From assembly GCA_026706505.1 (NCBI GenBank), contig JAPOYQ010000607.1:1-5336 (forward strand): DNA of 5,336 nucleotides, given 5' to 3'. Source of the stretch: Gemmatimonadota bacterium. GTDB lineage: Bacteria; Latescibacterota; UBA2968; UBA8231. Made by a program: the position numbers and the translations under genes. Shown here piece after piece: positions 1-5,336 of this stretch (the stretch's first letter is position 1; every line of letters begins with the position of its first letter). The notes under the pieces are model-generated. The model did not search any database, was not told where the DNA came from, and saw only the letters and a program-made list of their open reading frames with translations.

Positions 1-1
1 C

Positions 2-865
2 TTGAGTTGCTACTATCCCGAGCTGTTGGAAATTCAGGACGAGGAGACCTTCATCGAAGCGTCCGCGCGCATCATGTCCAAGGTCCGCACCATTGCCGCC
101 TATTCCTATCGCCAGCAACTGGGCCACCACATCGAGTACCCGCACCCTAGGAAGAGGTACGCGGAGAATTTTCTGCACATGATGTTCAGCCAGCCGCACA
201 ACGAGTTTGAGGCGGACCCGGCGCTGGTTGACGCGCTGGATTTGATCTTCCTCCTCCACGCCGACCACGAGCAGAATTGCAGCACCTCTACGGTGCGGAT
301 GGTCGGCAGCAGCGAGGCCAATCTTTTCGCCTCGGTGGCGGCAGGCGTCTCCGCCCTGTGGGGGCCGCTGCACGGTGGGGCGAATGTGGCGGTGGTGAAC
401 ATGCTAGAGACAATCCGCGACGAAAACACCTCGGTTAGCGACTATGTGGCGCAGGTCAAGGACAAGAAGGCCGGGATCCGTCTGATGGGGTTCGGGCATC
501 GAGTGTACAAGAACTTTGACCCGCGCGCCAAGATCATCAAAAGGAGCTGCGAGAAAGTTTTGGCCAAGCTCCACATCAACGACCCCCTGCTCGATATAGC
601 TAAAGAACTGGAGGCCGTGGCGCTGGAGGATGAGTATTTCATTCAACGCAAGCTCTATCCCAATGTGGATTTCTACAGCGGCGTCATTCTCCGCGCCCTC
701 GGCATTCCCAAGGAGATGTTCACCGTGATCTTCGCCATCGGCCGCATGCCGGGCTGGATCGCGCATTGGTACGAGGAGAGCAAGGCCACCAAAATCAGCC
801 GTCCACGCCAGATTTACACCGGCTCGGTGCAGCGGACCTATCAGCCGCTTTCGGAGCGGCCCTAA
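2..865 (+). CDS. gltA: Citrate synthase, C-terminal part (5' end outside window)
   Basis: This enzyme condenses oxaloacetate and acetyl-CoA to citrate, the entry step of the TCA cycle, in the cytoplasm. The frame is open at the left edge and 287 residues are visible. From memory of the E. coli hexameric enzyme (427 aa), the conserved blocks align with a constant offset of about 140 residues and the C-termini coincide, so about 140 N-terminal residues are missing. Visible motifs: HADHEQN (86-92), GPLHGGAN (122-128) with the catalytic His124, GFGHRVYKN (163-171) with the oxaloacetate-binding His166, and NVDFYSG (221-227) with the catalytic Asp223. Near the end, WIAHW (252-256) and RPRQIYTG (267-274) are typical of the C-terminus. 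All catalytic residues are present, so the gene looks functional. The TTG at the edge is not a credible start. It ends 45 bp before hpf with no strong terminator between them. Methylcitrate synthase is a less likely reading. Confidence 0.95.
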   Translation: MSCYYPELLEIQDEETFIEASARIMSKVRTIAAYSYRQQLGHHIEYPHPRKRYAENFLHMMFSQPHNEFEADPALVDALDLIFLLHADHEQNCSTSTVRMVGSSEANLFASVAAGVSALWGPLHGGANVAVVNMLETIRDENTSVSDYVAQVKDKKAGIRLMGFGHRVYKNFDPRAKIIKRSCEKVLAKLHINDPLLDIAKELEAVALEDEYFIQRKLYPNVDFYSGVILRALGIPKEMFTVIFAIGRMPGWIAHWYEESKATKISRPRQIYTGSVQRTYQPLSERP

Positions 866-910
866 GCGCGGACCAGCGATTAAATTTTTGTCAACAGAAA
901 GGATTAGGAG

Positions 911-1201
911 ATGCAGCCCAGAATCAGTATGCGCCACGGCAAGATCTCAGAAGAAACCAAAGCACACATTGCCAATTCTTGTACTAAACTCGAAAACTAC
1001 TTCGACCGCATCGTGGATTGCGAAGTGGTCCTCGACAAGGAAAAGCACGACGACAAAGTGGAAATTATCGTCAAGGTGCCGCAGCGCACGTTTGCGGCCA
1101 CAGGGGCGGCGGACAATCTCTACAAGGCCCTCGCCGAAGCCGAGTCCAAGATCGAGAGTCAGCTCAAAAAACACCACGACAAGCTGGTGTCCCATCACTG
1201 A
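911..1201 (+). CDS. hpf: Ribosome hibernation promoting factor, short form
   Basis: A 96-residue protein of the HPF/RaiA (sigma54 modulation protein/S30EA) family. Members bind the small ribosomal subunit near the decoding channel and, in the short form, help pair ribosomes into inactive 100S dimers during slow growth. The length and course match E. coli HPF (95 aa): N-terminal strand MQPRIS, helix about 13-30 ending in the shared KLENYFDRI (25-33), strands at about 36-62, and a lysine-rich C-terminal helix (67-92) with LxKHHDKL. No C-terminal dimerisation domain of the long form is present. Start choice: an AAAGGA Shine-Dalgarno at 898-903 lies 7 nt before this ATG, and the alignment to the family begins at this Met rather than at Met7. 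Its neighbours are gltA upstream and pntAA 3 bp downstream, unlike the rpoN-hpf-ptsN setting common in proteobacteria. The sequence shows no obvious promoter of its own. Confidence 0.92.
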   Translation: MQPRISMRHGKISEETKAHIANSCTKLENYFDRIVDCEVVLDKEKHDDKVEIIVKVPQRTFAATGAADNLYKALAEAESKIESQLKKHHDKLVSHH

Positions 1202-1204
1202 TAA

Positions 1205-2353
1205 ATGATCGTTGGTATCGCACGAGAGACCTTTGCTGGTGAGCATCGGGTCGCCTTGGTCCCAGAGGCTGTGTCCGGGTTGTCGGCCTGCAATGCGGAC
1301 ATCCTAATAGAGCCGGGCGCAGGTGCCGCAGCCGGCTATGCCGATGCGGCGTATGCCGACCGCGGCGCGGAGATCGCCGCCGACCGCGACGAGGTGTTTG
1401 CGCGCGCCGACGTGGTGTTCCAGGTGCGCACGCTCGGCGCGAACCCAGAGGCTGGCCGCGCCGACTTGGCTCGGATCCGCTCTGGGCAAGTTCTCATCGG
1501 GGCCTCGGACCCGCTGACCGCTGGCCAGGAGCTGTCTGCGCTGGCCGATGCCGGAGCGACTCTGTTCGCCATGGAACTGATTCCGCGCAGTACCCGCGCC
1601 CAGAGCAGGGATGTGCTCTCGTCTATGGCCACGATTGCCGGCTACAAAGCGGTGCTTTTGGCCGCTGCGGCCCTGCCGCGCATGTTTCCGCTCTTGATGA
1701 CAGCCGCTGGCACGTTGACCCCGGCCCGGGTGCTGGTCGTCGGCGCTGGGGTCGCCGGTCTTCAGGCCATTGCCACTGCCCGCCGCCTAGGAGCGGTCAT
1801 CCGGGCGTACGATGTGCGGCCAGCGGTCAAAGAACAGGTCGAGAGCCTTGGGGCCGAGTTCGTGGAGTTGGACATCGATGCCGGCGATTCCGAGGACGCG
1901 GGCGGGTACGCGCGGGCGCAAGACGAGGTGTTCTACCGCCGCCAGCGCGAGGAGCTGGCCAAAGTCGCCGGCCAGAGCGACGTGATCATTACCACGGCCG
2001 CCATACCGGGGCAACCAGCGCCTTTGTTGATTACGGCCGCGGCCGTGCAGAGCATGGGACCGGGGTCGGTCATCGTCGATTTGGCTGCTGAGCGCGGTGG
2101 CAACTGCGAGTTGACGCGCCCTGGGGAGACGATCATAGAGGAGGGAGTGCAGATCATGGGGCCGCTCAATCTACCGGCGACCGTGCCGCACCACGCCAGC
2201 CAAATGTATTCGCACAACATCGCTACCTTCTTCCGGCATTTAGTGGGTGAGGGAGCGTTGCAATTCGACATGGAAGACGAAATCACGCGCGAAACCTTGG
2301 TGTTGCGCGACGGTGAGATCGTCCATCCGCGCATTCGCAAAGGAAGCTCATAG
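1205..2353 (+). CDS. pntAA: NAD(P) transhydrogenase subunit alpha part 1 (NAD(H)-binding domain I)
   Basis: Soluble NAD(H)-binding component of the proton-translocating transhydrogenase, which moves hydride between NADH and NADP+ using the proton gradient. It has 382 residues, close to the R. rubrum PntAA I recall (384), and shares the alanine dehydrogenase/PNT fold. The N-terminus MIVGIARETFAGEHRVALVP is typical. The RQD loop IPRSTRAQSRDVLSS (126-140) carries Arg128, Gln133, Asp136 and Ser139. The Rossmann motif GAGVAG (180-185) is followed by Asp203 in AYDVRP, which binds the adenosine ribose. The mobile loop carries Tyr235 (AGGYAR). The C-terminal DGEIVHP block (369-375) is also typical. 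No membrane segment is seen; the membrane part is in the next gene. The ATG follows the hpf stop as TGATAAATG and lacks a clear Shine-Dalgarno, suggesting translational coupling to hpf. The gene ends in TAGTG, sharing one base with pntAB. Confidence 0.95.
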   Translation: MIVGIARETFAGEHRVALVPEAVSGLSACNADILIEPGAGAAAGYADAAYADRGAEIAADRDEVFARADVVFQVRTLGANPEAGRADLARIRSGQVLIGASDPLTAGQELSALADAGATLFAMELIPRSTRAQSRDVLSSMATIAGYKAVLLAAAALPRMFPLLMTAAGTLTPARVLVVGAGVAGLQAIATARRLGAVIRAYDVRPAVKEQVESLGAEFVELDIDAGDSEDAGGYARAQDEVFYRRQREELAKVAGQSDVIITTAAIPGQPAPLLITAAAVQSMGPGSVIVDLAAERGGNCELTRPGETIIEEGVQIMGPLNLPATVPHHASQMYSHNIATFFRHLVGEGALQFDMEDEITRETLVLRDGEIVHPRIRKGSS

Positions 2354-2355
2354 TG
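2340..2355 (+). promoter_or_regulatory. Shine-Dalgarno and GTG start of pntAB, overlapping the pntAA stop
   Basis: AAGGA at 2340-2344 lies 8 nt before the GTG at 2353-2355. The G of this start codon is the last base of the pntAA TAG stop. This one-base stop/start overlap and the good ribosome binding site support GTG as the real start, even though it is not ATG. The resulting N-terminus (MDVLVAALTVFALAVFVGFE) is a proper first membrane segment, as expected for this subunit. Confidence 0.75.
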
Positions 2356-2634
2356 GATGTCCTAGTAGCCGCACTGACGGTATTTGCACTCGCCGTTTTC
2401 GTCGGCTTTGAAATCATCACCAAGATCCCGCCGACTCTGCATACGCCGCTGATGTCCGGGTCCAACGCCATCTCTGGTATCACCCTGATCGGCGCGATAC
2501 TTTCGGCCGGTTCCGAGCATTCGGCCTTGGCGACCTATTTGGGATTGGCGGCTGTTATCTTCGCCACTATCAATGTAGTGGGTGGGTTCATGGTGACGCA
2601 TCGCATGTTGGGGATGTTCAGGAGGCGGGACTAG
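2353..2634 (+). CDS. pntAB: NAD(P) transhydrogenase subunit alpha part 2 (membrane subunit)
   Basis: Small 93-residue inner-membrane subunit that, with the membrane part of PntB, forms the proton channel (domain II) of transhydrogenase. Three hydrophobic segments are visible at about 3-20, 38-54 and 58-79. The family signature between the first two is clear: FEIITKIPPTLHTPLMSGSNAISGI (from residue 19). The C-terminus (RMLGMFRRRD) is short, positive and cytoplasmic. Start is GTG. The gene ends 3 bp before pntB. Its only histidines (30, 56, 83) lie at or near the ends of the membrane segments. The position that I recall as the functional His42 of the Thermus enzyme (SGSNFIHG) is Ser41 here (SGSNAISG), as it is in E. 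coli. Length and course are normal for the split-alpha form found in many bacteria, so this is a complete subunit and not a fragment of a longer PntA. Confidence 0.93.
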   Translation: MDVLVAALTVFALAVFVGFEIITKIPPTLHTPLMSGSNAISGITLIGAILSAGSEHSALATYLGLAAVIFATINVVGGFMVTHRMLGMFRRRD

Positions 2635-2637
2635 CGC

Positions 2638-4011
2638 ATGAGCGCGACCCTGATTAACTTCGCCTACCTGGTCGCCTCGGTCCTCTTCATTCTCGGCCTC
2701 AAAGGGCTGACGCACCCGCGCACGGCTGTGCGCGGCAACTTGCTGGGTGCCTTGGGAATGTTGTTGGCCGTCGTCGTCACCCTGCTGGATCAGCGGATTC
2801 TCTCCGGCGAATACATTTTGCTCGGCGCAGTAGTCGGCGCGCTGATTGGCATGGTCCTCGCGGTAAAAACGCCCATAACCTCCATGCCCGAGTTGGTGGC
2901 GGTTTTTAACGGCTTGGGCGGCGGTGCCTCCGCATTGGTGGCTGGCGCGGCGCTGATTGAGGCGCAGGCCCCTTCCTACCAATTCACGGCTGCGACGGCC
3001 GCCTCTGGGATCATCGGCGCGGTGACCTTCTGGGGTAGTATCGTGGCCTTTCTCAAGCTGATGGAAGTGCTCAAGGGCTTGGTGCGGTTTCCCGGCCAGC
3101 AGTTTTTCAACGGGGTGCTGGCCCTCGGCAGCGCGGGCTTGGGTGCTTGGCTGGTGCTGGGCGAGCCGGATGCCTTCTGGGCCATGGTTTGCGCAGCTTC
3201 GCTGTTGGGTTTGTTGCTCGTATTGCCTATAGGCGGAGCTGATATGCCGGTGGTGATCGCCTTGCTCAATTCGTGTTCGGGTCTGGCGGCGGCCGCTACT
3301 GGCTTTGTGCTCGACAACAACGTGCTGATTATCGCTGGATCGCTGGTGGGGGCCTCGGGGCTGATTTTGACGCAAATCATGTGCCGGGCCATGAACCGCT
3401 CGCTGGGCAATGTGTTCTTCGGCGGCGTCGGTGCTGAGGTCGCAAGCGGAACTAGCGACGACGAGGTCTACGCCGGCAAGATCAAGTCAACCTCGGCCGA
3501 GGAAGTCGCGTTGCTGTTTGACACGGCGCGGCGCGTAGTGGTGGTCCCTGGCTACGGCATGGCTGTGGCCCAAGCGCAACACGCCGTGCGGGACTTGGCC
3601 AATTTGCTCGAAGAGCGCAGCGTCGAGGTCGAATACGCCATCCATCCGGTGGCGGGCCGGATGCCGGGCCACATGAACGTGTTGTTGGCCGAGGCCGAAG
3701 TGCCCTACGACAAGTTAGTGGAGATGGATCGGATCAATCCGACCTTCCAGCAGACCGACGTGGCGTTGATTATCGGTGCCAACGATGTGGTCAACCCCCT
3801 AGCCCGCGACGCGGATTCCGGGCCGATTGCCGGGATGCCGATCCTCGACGTGGATCATGCGCGCACGGTGGTGGTGATTAAGCGGAGCCTGAGCCCGGGG
3901 TTTGCCGGGCTGCCCAATCCGCTTTTTGCCGCGGAAAATGCGCTGATGTTTTTCGGCAGCGCCAAGGAAGCTGTGTTGGATTTGGTGGCCGCGGTAAAGG
4001 AGAGCGGATAG
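2638..4011 (+). CDS. pntB: NAD(P) transhydrogenase subunit beta
   Basis: A 457-residue subunit combining the larger part of the membrane domain II (about nine hydrophobic segments between residues 5 and 247) with the NADP(H)-binding domain III (about 283-457). Conserved blocks in order: GLTHP (23-27), MPELVAVFNGLGGG (83-96), IGAVTFWGSIVAFLKL (126-141), IGGADMPVVIALLNS (198-212), IMCRAMNR (247-254), PGYGMAVAQAQ (304-314), HPVAGRMPGHMNVLLAEA (336-353), GANDVVNP (380-387) with Asp383, GMPILDV (399-405), and KRSLSPGFAGLPNPLF (415-430), whose Lys415 and Arg416 contact NADP. From memory, E. coli Asn222 is kept as Asn227, but the proton-channel His91 is Asn91, and no histidine occurs in the membrane segments. 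AGGAGG at 2620-2625 serves as ribosome site, with a somewhat long 12-nt spacer. The stop lies 5 bp from the end of the convergent regulator gene, with no terminator between. Confidence 0.95.
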   Translation: MSATLINFAYLVASVLFILGLKGLTHPRTAVRGNLLGALGMLLAVVVTLLDQRILSGEYILLGAVVGALIGMVLAVKTPITSMPELVAVFNGLGGGASALVAGAALIEAQAPSYQFTAATAASGIIGAVTFWGSIVAFLKLMEVLKGLVRFPGQQFFNGVLALGSAGLGAWLVLGEPDAFWAMVCAASLLGLLLVLPIGGADMPVVIALLNSCSGLAAAATGFVLDNNVLIIAGSLVGASGLILTQIMCRAMNRSLGNVFFGGVGAEVASGTSDDEVYAGKIKSTSAEEVALLFDTARRVVVVPGYGMAVAQAQHAVRDLANLLEERSVEVEYAIHPVAGRMPGHMNVLLAEAEVPYDKLVEMDRINPTFQQTDVALIIGANDVVNPLARDADSGPIAGMPILDVDHARTVVVIKRSLSPGFAGLPNPLFAAENALMFFGSAKEAVLDLVAAVKESG

Positions 4012-4016
4012 GGCTG

Positions 4017-4592
4017 TTACTCGACGAAAATAGCGTCGTTGGGCCAAGATTCCACAATGAAACCCGCCTGCGTATTTACCATGGGCAAATAGTTGTGCAG
4101 CCGCCGGATGGGGTCCAACAGGCGGATGGTTTGCATTTCTTGGATTGAGTCCTCGCCGTGGTTTTTTTGTAGCGAGGGAATGATCTTGCCCTGGACACTT
4201 TCGGCCACATCGCTGTCGGACTCGCCTTCGACGACCATCACTAGCGCGATGTGGCCATCTACTTCTGCGATATAGCTGTCGCGGATTAGCTCGCTGAAGA
4301 CGTTGGCGACATTGGGTTCAGAGAGGATTTCCTGCACTATCTGGCTGCGGGTGATGCCCAGTTTGAACTTGATGGTGAGCATGTGCTGGGTCGAGAAGCG
4401 GCCCGTGCCTTGAGCCTGCATATCGACCGCCGCGTAGTAGAAGAGGATGTCTTCCTGTTCGAGGCGGGCGCGCTTGCGGCTGACGGTGCGCACCGGCACG
4501 CCGGTCAAGGTGCTGATGCGGTTGTCCGAGCAGCGGGGATTGCGGATGAGGGTGCGGACGATCTGCCGCTCTTGTTTGTCAAAACATCTCAT
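4017..4592 (-). CDS. Winged-helix transcriptional regulator, Lrp/AsnC-like
   Basis: Predicted DNA-binding regulator of 191 residues. The N-terminus looks like an Lrp/AsnC winged helix: FDKQERQIVRTLIRNPR (4-20) as helix 1, then DNRISTLTG (23-31) and VPVRTVSRKRARLEQEDIL (32-50) as the turn and recognition helix. Residues 71-125 alternate strand and helix (HMLTIKFKLG; SQIVQEILSEPNVANVF; SYIAEVDGHIALVMVVEG), compatible with a RAM-type ligand/oligomerisation domain but without a motif I can call firmly. About 30 residues beyond the usual Lrp length of 150-165 follow. The frame is open up to a GTG at 4628, but ATG 4592 is preferred: it puts the N-terminus where Lrp proteins begin, and the predicted promoter would start transcription at about 4622, downstream of the GTG. 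No clear Shine-Dalgarno is seen. The gene is divergent from gltB, so it may regulate glutamate synthesis and itself; this is inference. The effector is unknown. Confidence 0.75.
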   Translation of the reverse strand: MRCFDKQERQIVRTLIRNPRCSDNRISTLTGVPVRTVSRKRARLEQEDILFYYAAVDMQAQGTGRFSTQHMLTIKFKLGITRSQIVQEILSEPNVANVFSELIRDSYIAEVDGHIALVMVVEGESDSDVAESVQGKIIPSLQKNHGEDSIQEMQTIRLLDPIRRLHNYLPMVNTQAGFIVESWPNDAIFVE

Positions 4593-4640
4593 GGCCTGAA
4601 TTGTCCATTTTGAAGTGAAAGTTAGCACAATTTAGGCCAT
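4591..4640. repeat. 14-bp inverted repeat, candidate operator of the regulator gene
   Basis: The left arm ATGGCCTGAATTGT (4591-4604) and right arm ACAATTTAGGCCAT (4627-4640) are inverted copies with 13 of 14 positions matching (mismatch 4598/4633), separated by 22 bp; arm centres are 36 bp apart. The right arm contains the predicted -10 box of the regulator promoter (4629-4634). The left arm covers the first two bases of the regulator's ATG. This placement suits a protein-binding operator for self-repression. If transcription begins further upstream, the same arms would form an RNA hairpin over the start codon. The repeat is seen directly; the function is inference. Confidence 0.65.
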
Positions 4641-4658
4641 ATAGGGTAGTGCTGTCAA
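4629..4658 (-). promoter_or_regulatory. Predicted sigma70-type promoter of the regulator gene
   Basis: On the - strand, TTGACA (4658-4653) is a perfect -35 box. TAAATT (4634-4629), 18 bp further, matches the -10 consensus at 4 of 6 positions. Transcription would start near 4622, giving an untranslated leader of about 30 nt before the ATG at 4592. The -10 box lies inside the right arm of the inverted repeat. Confidence 0.5.
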
Positions 4659-4699
4659 GGGATGTTTCAAGAAAATTGTGGAAACTGGCGTAAGGGTGT

Positions 4700-4727
4700 T
4701 TGACAACGTAGCTGTAATTCATATATT
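4700..4727 (+). promoter_or_regulatory. Predicted sigma70-type promoter of gltB
   Basis: TTGACA (4700-4705) is a perfect -35 box. TATATT (4722-4727), 16 bp later, matches the -10 consensus at 5 of 6 positions; TATTAA (4724-4729) at 18 bp is an alternative. Transcription would start near 4734, leaving a leader of about 33 nt. The flanking DNA (4715-4745) is strongly A+T-rich compared with the genes. This is the best promoter match in the window. It stands back to back with the regulator promoter, with 41 bp between the two -35 boxes. Confidence 0.65.
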
Positions 4728-4766
4728 AAAACTTCTTTTTTAGAAGATTGAGCAAGGGAAATTAAA

Positions 4767-5336
4767 ATGATCCACGGATACCCGCAAAAGCAGGGCCTTT
4801 ACGACCCCGCCCGCGAAAGCGACGCCTGCGGGATTGGCTTTGTCGTAAACATCAAGGGCCACAAGTCGCACAAGGTGGTGCGCCAATCCTTGGAGGTCTT
4901 GGAGCATCTCAAGCACCGAGGCGCCTGCGGTTGCGAGGCCAACACGGGCGATGGTTCCGGCATGTTGGTGCAGTTGCCCCACAAGTTCTTTAGTGGCATC
5001 TGCGACTTTGAGCTGCCCGCGCCGGGCGAGTACGGAGTGGGCATGTTGTTTTTGCCGCCCGATCCCGTCCAACGCCAAGTTTGCGAGGATCACTTTGCCC
5101 GCATCGTCGAAGAAGAGGGCCAGCGCCTGCTCGGCTGGCGGGACGTGCCCACGTACAACGCCGCCTTGGGCTACACCGCCAAGCTGCGCGAGCCGTTGCA
5201 GCGCCAAGTCTTTATCGGTCGCGGCGAAGTGCAAGGCGACGATGCGCTGGCCTTTGAGCGCAAGCTCTACGTCATCCGCAAGCGCGCTGAAAACGCGATT
5301 CGCTACAGTGGCAAAGTCCCCATCGGCGACTTTGTC
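4767..5336 (+). CDS. gltB: Glutamate synthase large subunit, N-terminal part (3' end outside window)
   Basis: The first 190 residues of a protein normally about 1,500 long. It releases ammonia from glutamine and passes it through a tunnel to the FMN site, where 2-oxoglutarate becomes glutamate; it pairs with the GltD reductase. The N-terminus LYDPARESDACGIGFV (11-26) holds Cys21, the nucleophile of the class II (Ntn) glutamine amidotransferase domain, which is exposed after removal of a 20-residue propeptide. HRGACGCEANTGDGSGML (50-67) is the next conserved block, with Arg51 and the TGDG loop; GYTAKLREP follows near residue 135. The start is ATG 4767, with AAGGGA at 4754-4759 placed 7 nt upstream. 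The HRGACGCE variant resembles NADH-dependent plant and some bacterial enzymes more than E. coli GltB (HRGAILAD), as I recall them. Reductant specificity cannot be told from this part. The frame stays open to the window edge. Confidence 0.93.
   Translation, partial: MIHGYPQKQGLYDPARESDACGIGFVVNIKGHKSHKVVRQSLEVLEHLKHRGACGCEANTGDGSGMLVQLPHKFFSGICDFELPAPGEYGVGMLFLPPDPVQRQVCEDHFARIVEEEGQRLLGWRDVPTYNAALGYTAKLREPLQRQVFIGRGEVQGDDALAFERKLYVIRKRAENAIRYSGKVPIGDFV

Noticed and set aside
844..889. Possible terminator after gltA: hairpin GCCGCT-TTCGG-AGCGGC (844-860) and a T-run (885-889).
   Set aside because: The hairpin lies inside the last codons of gltA, and the T-run is 24 bases further on, too far for a Rho-independent terminator.
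404..937. - strand open frame (177 codons) opposite gltA.
   Set aside because: Antisense of well-conserved citrate synthase coding sequence, with no recognisable family and no ribosome site considered convincing.
888..1208. + strand frame overlapping hpf, 106 codons.
   Set aside because: Ser/Arg/Thr-rich out-of-frame translation; the hpf frame has family motifs and a Shine-Dalgarno.
2362..3375. Long - strand open frame (337 codons) opposite pntAB/pntB.
   Set aside because: Low-complexity, Gln/His/Arg-rich translation typical of the antisense of membrane-protein genes; pntAB and pntB on the + strand are unmistakable.
4022..4038. Hairpin CGACG-AAAATAG-CGTCG at the end of the regulator gene.
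   Set aside because: Only a 5-bp stem with no U-run on either strand; it lies in coding sequence.
4593..4628. GTG at 4628 as the regulator start, giving 203 residues.
   Set aside because: The extra 12 residues do not fit the Lrp N-terminus, and the predicted transcription start lies downstream of this codon.
4732..4746. Small hairpin CTTCT-TTTTT-AGAAG in the gltB leader.
   Set aside because: Weak 5-bp A+T-rich stem, and the predicted transcription start falls within its left arm.
4740..5234. - strand open frame (164 codons) opposite the start of gltB.
   Set aside because: The + strand frame shows the GltB Cys21 and HRGACG motifs with promoter and ribosome site; the antisense frame is a shadow.
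1..5336. CRISPR arrays, tRNA or rRNA genes, insertion sequences, attachment sites, phage or defence genes.
   Set aside because: None seen: no regularly spaced repeats, no cloverleaf-like stretch, no transposase or integrase motif, and almost all sequence is accounted for by housekeeping genes.

Overview
The window is about 60% G+C with long, tightly packed reading frames and no sign of mobile DNA. It looks like ordinary chromosome from a free-living bacterium. The separate PntAA, PntAB and PntB subunits, the type of citrate synthase and the short HPF all fit a Gram-negative-type bacterium, but nothing here fixes the phylum. It is not an obvious enterobacterium: gltA, hpf and the pnt genes stand in an order I do not recognise from model organisms.

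Layout on the + strand, left to right: the C-terminal two thirds of citrate synthase (gltA, cut by the left edge); a 45-bp gap; a short-form ribosome hibernation factor (hpf); then, 3 bp later, the three subunits of the proton-translocating NAD(P) transhydrogenase (pntAA, pntAB, pntB), touching or nearly touching one another. hpf-pntAA-pntAB-pntB is almost certainly one transcription unit, possibly continuing from gltA, since no convincing terminator or promoter was found between gltA and hpf. Five bases after pntB lies the end of a convergent - strand gene for a winged-helix, Lrp/AsnC-like regulator. A control region of about 174 bp separates this regulator from a divergent + strand gene. That gene is the N-terminal 190 residues of the large subunit of glutamate synthase (gltB), cut by the right edge.

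The metabolic theme is coherent. Citrate synthase feeds carbon toward 2-oxoglutarate, transhydrogenase balances NADH against NADPH, and glutamate synthase uses 2-oxoglutarate, glutamine and reductant to make glutamate. HPF is the outlier, linking this energy-metabolism block to ribosome dormancy.

The most interesting non-coding structure is in the regulator/gltB control region. There are two back-to-back sigma70-like promoters, both with a perfect TTGACA -35 box, and a 14-bp inverted repeat (13 of 14 matching). One arm of the repeat covers the regulator's predicted -10 box and the other reaches its start codon. This suggests an autoregulated Lrp-like regulator that may also control gltB. No clearly new multi-gene system is visible. 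The best candidates for novelty are this regulator with its operator, and a transhydrogenase membrane domain that lacks both of the mid-membrane histidines known from studied enzymes.
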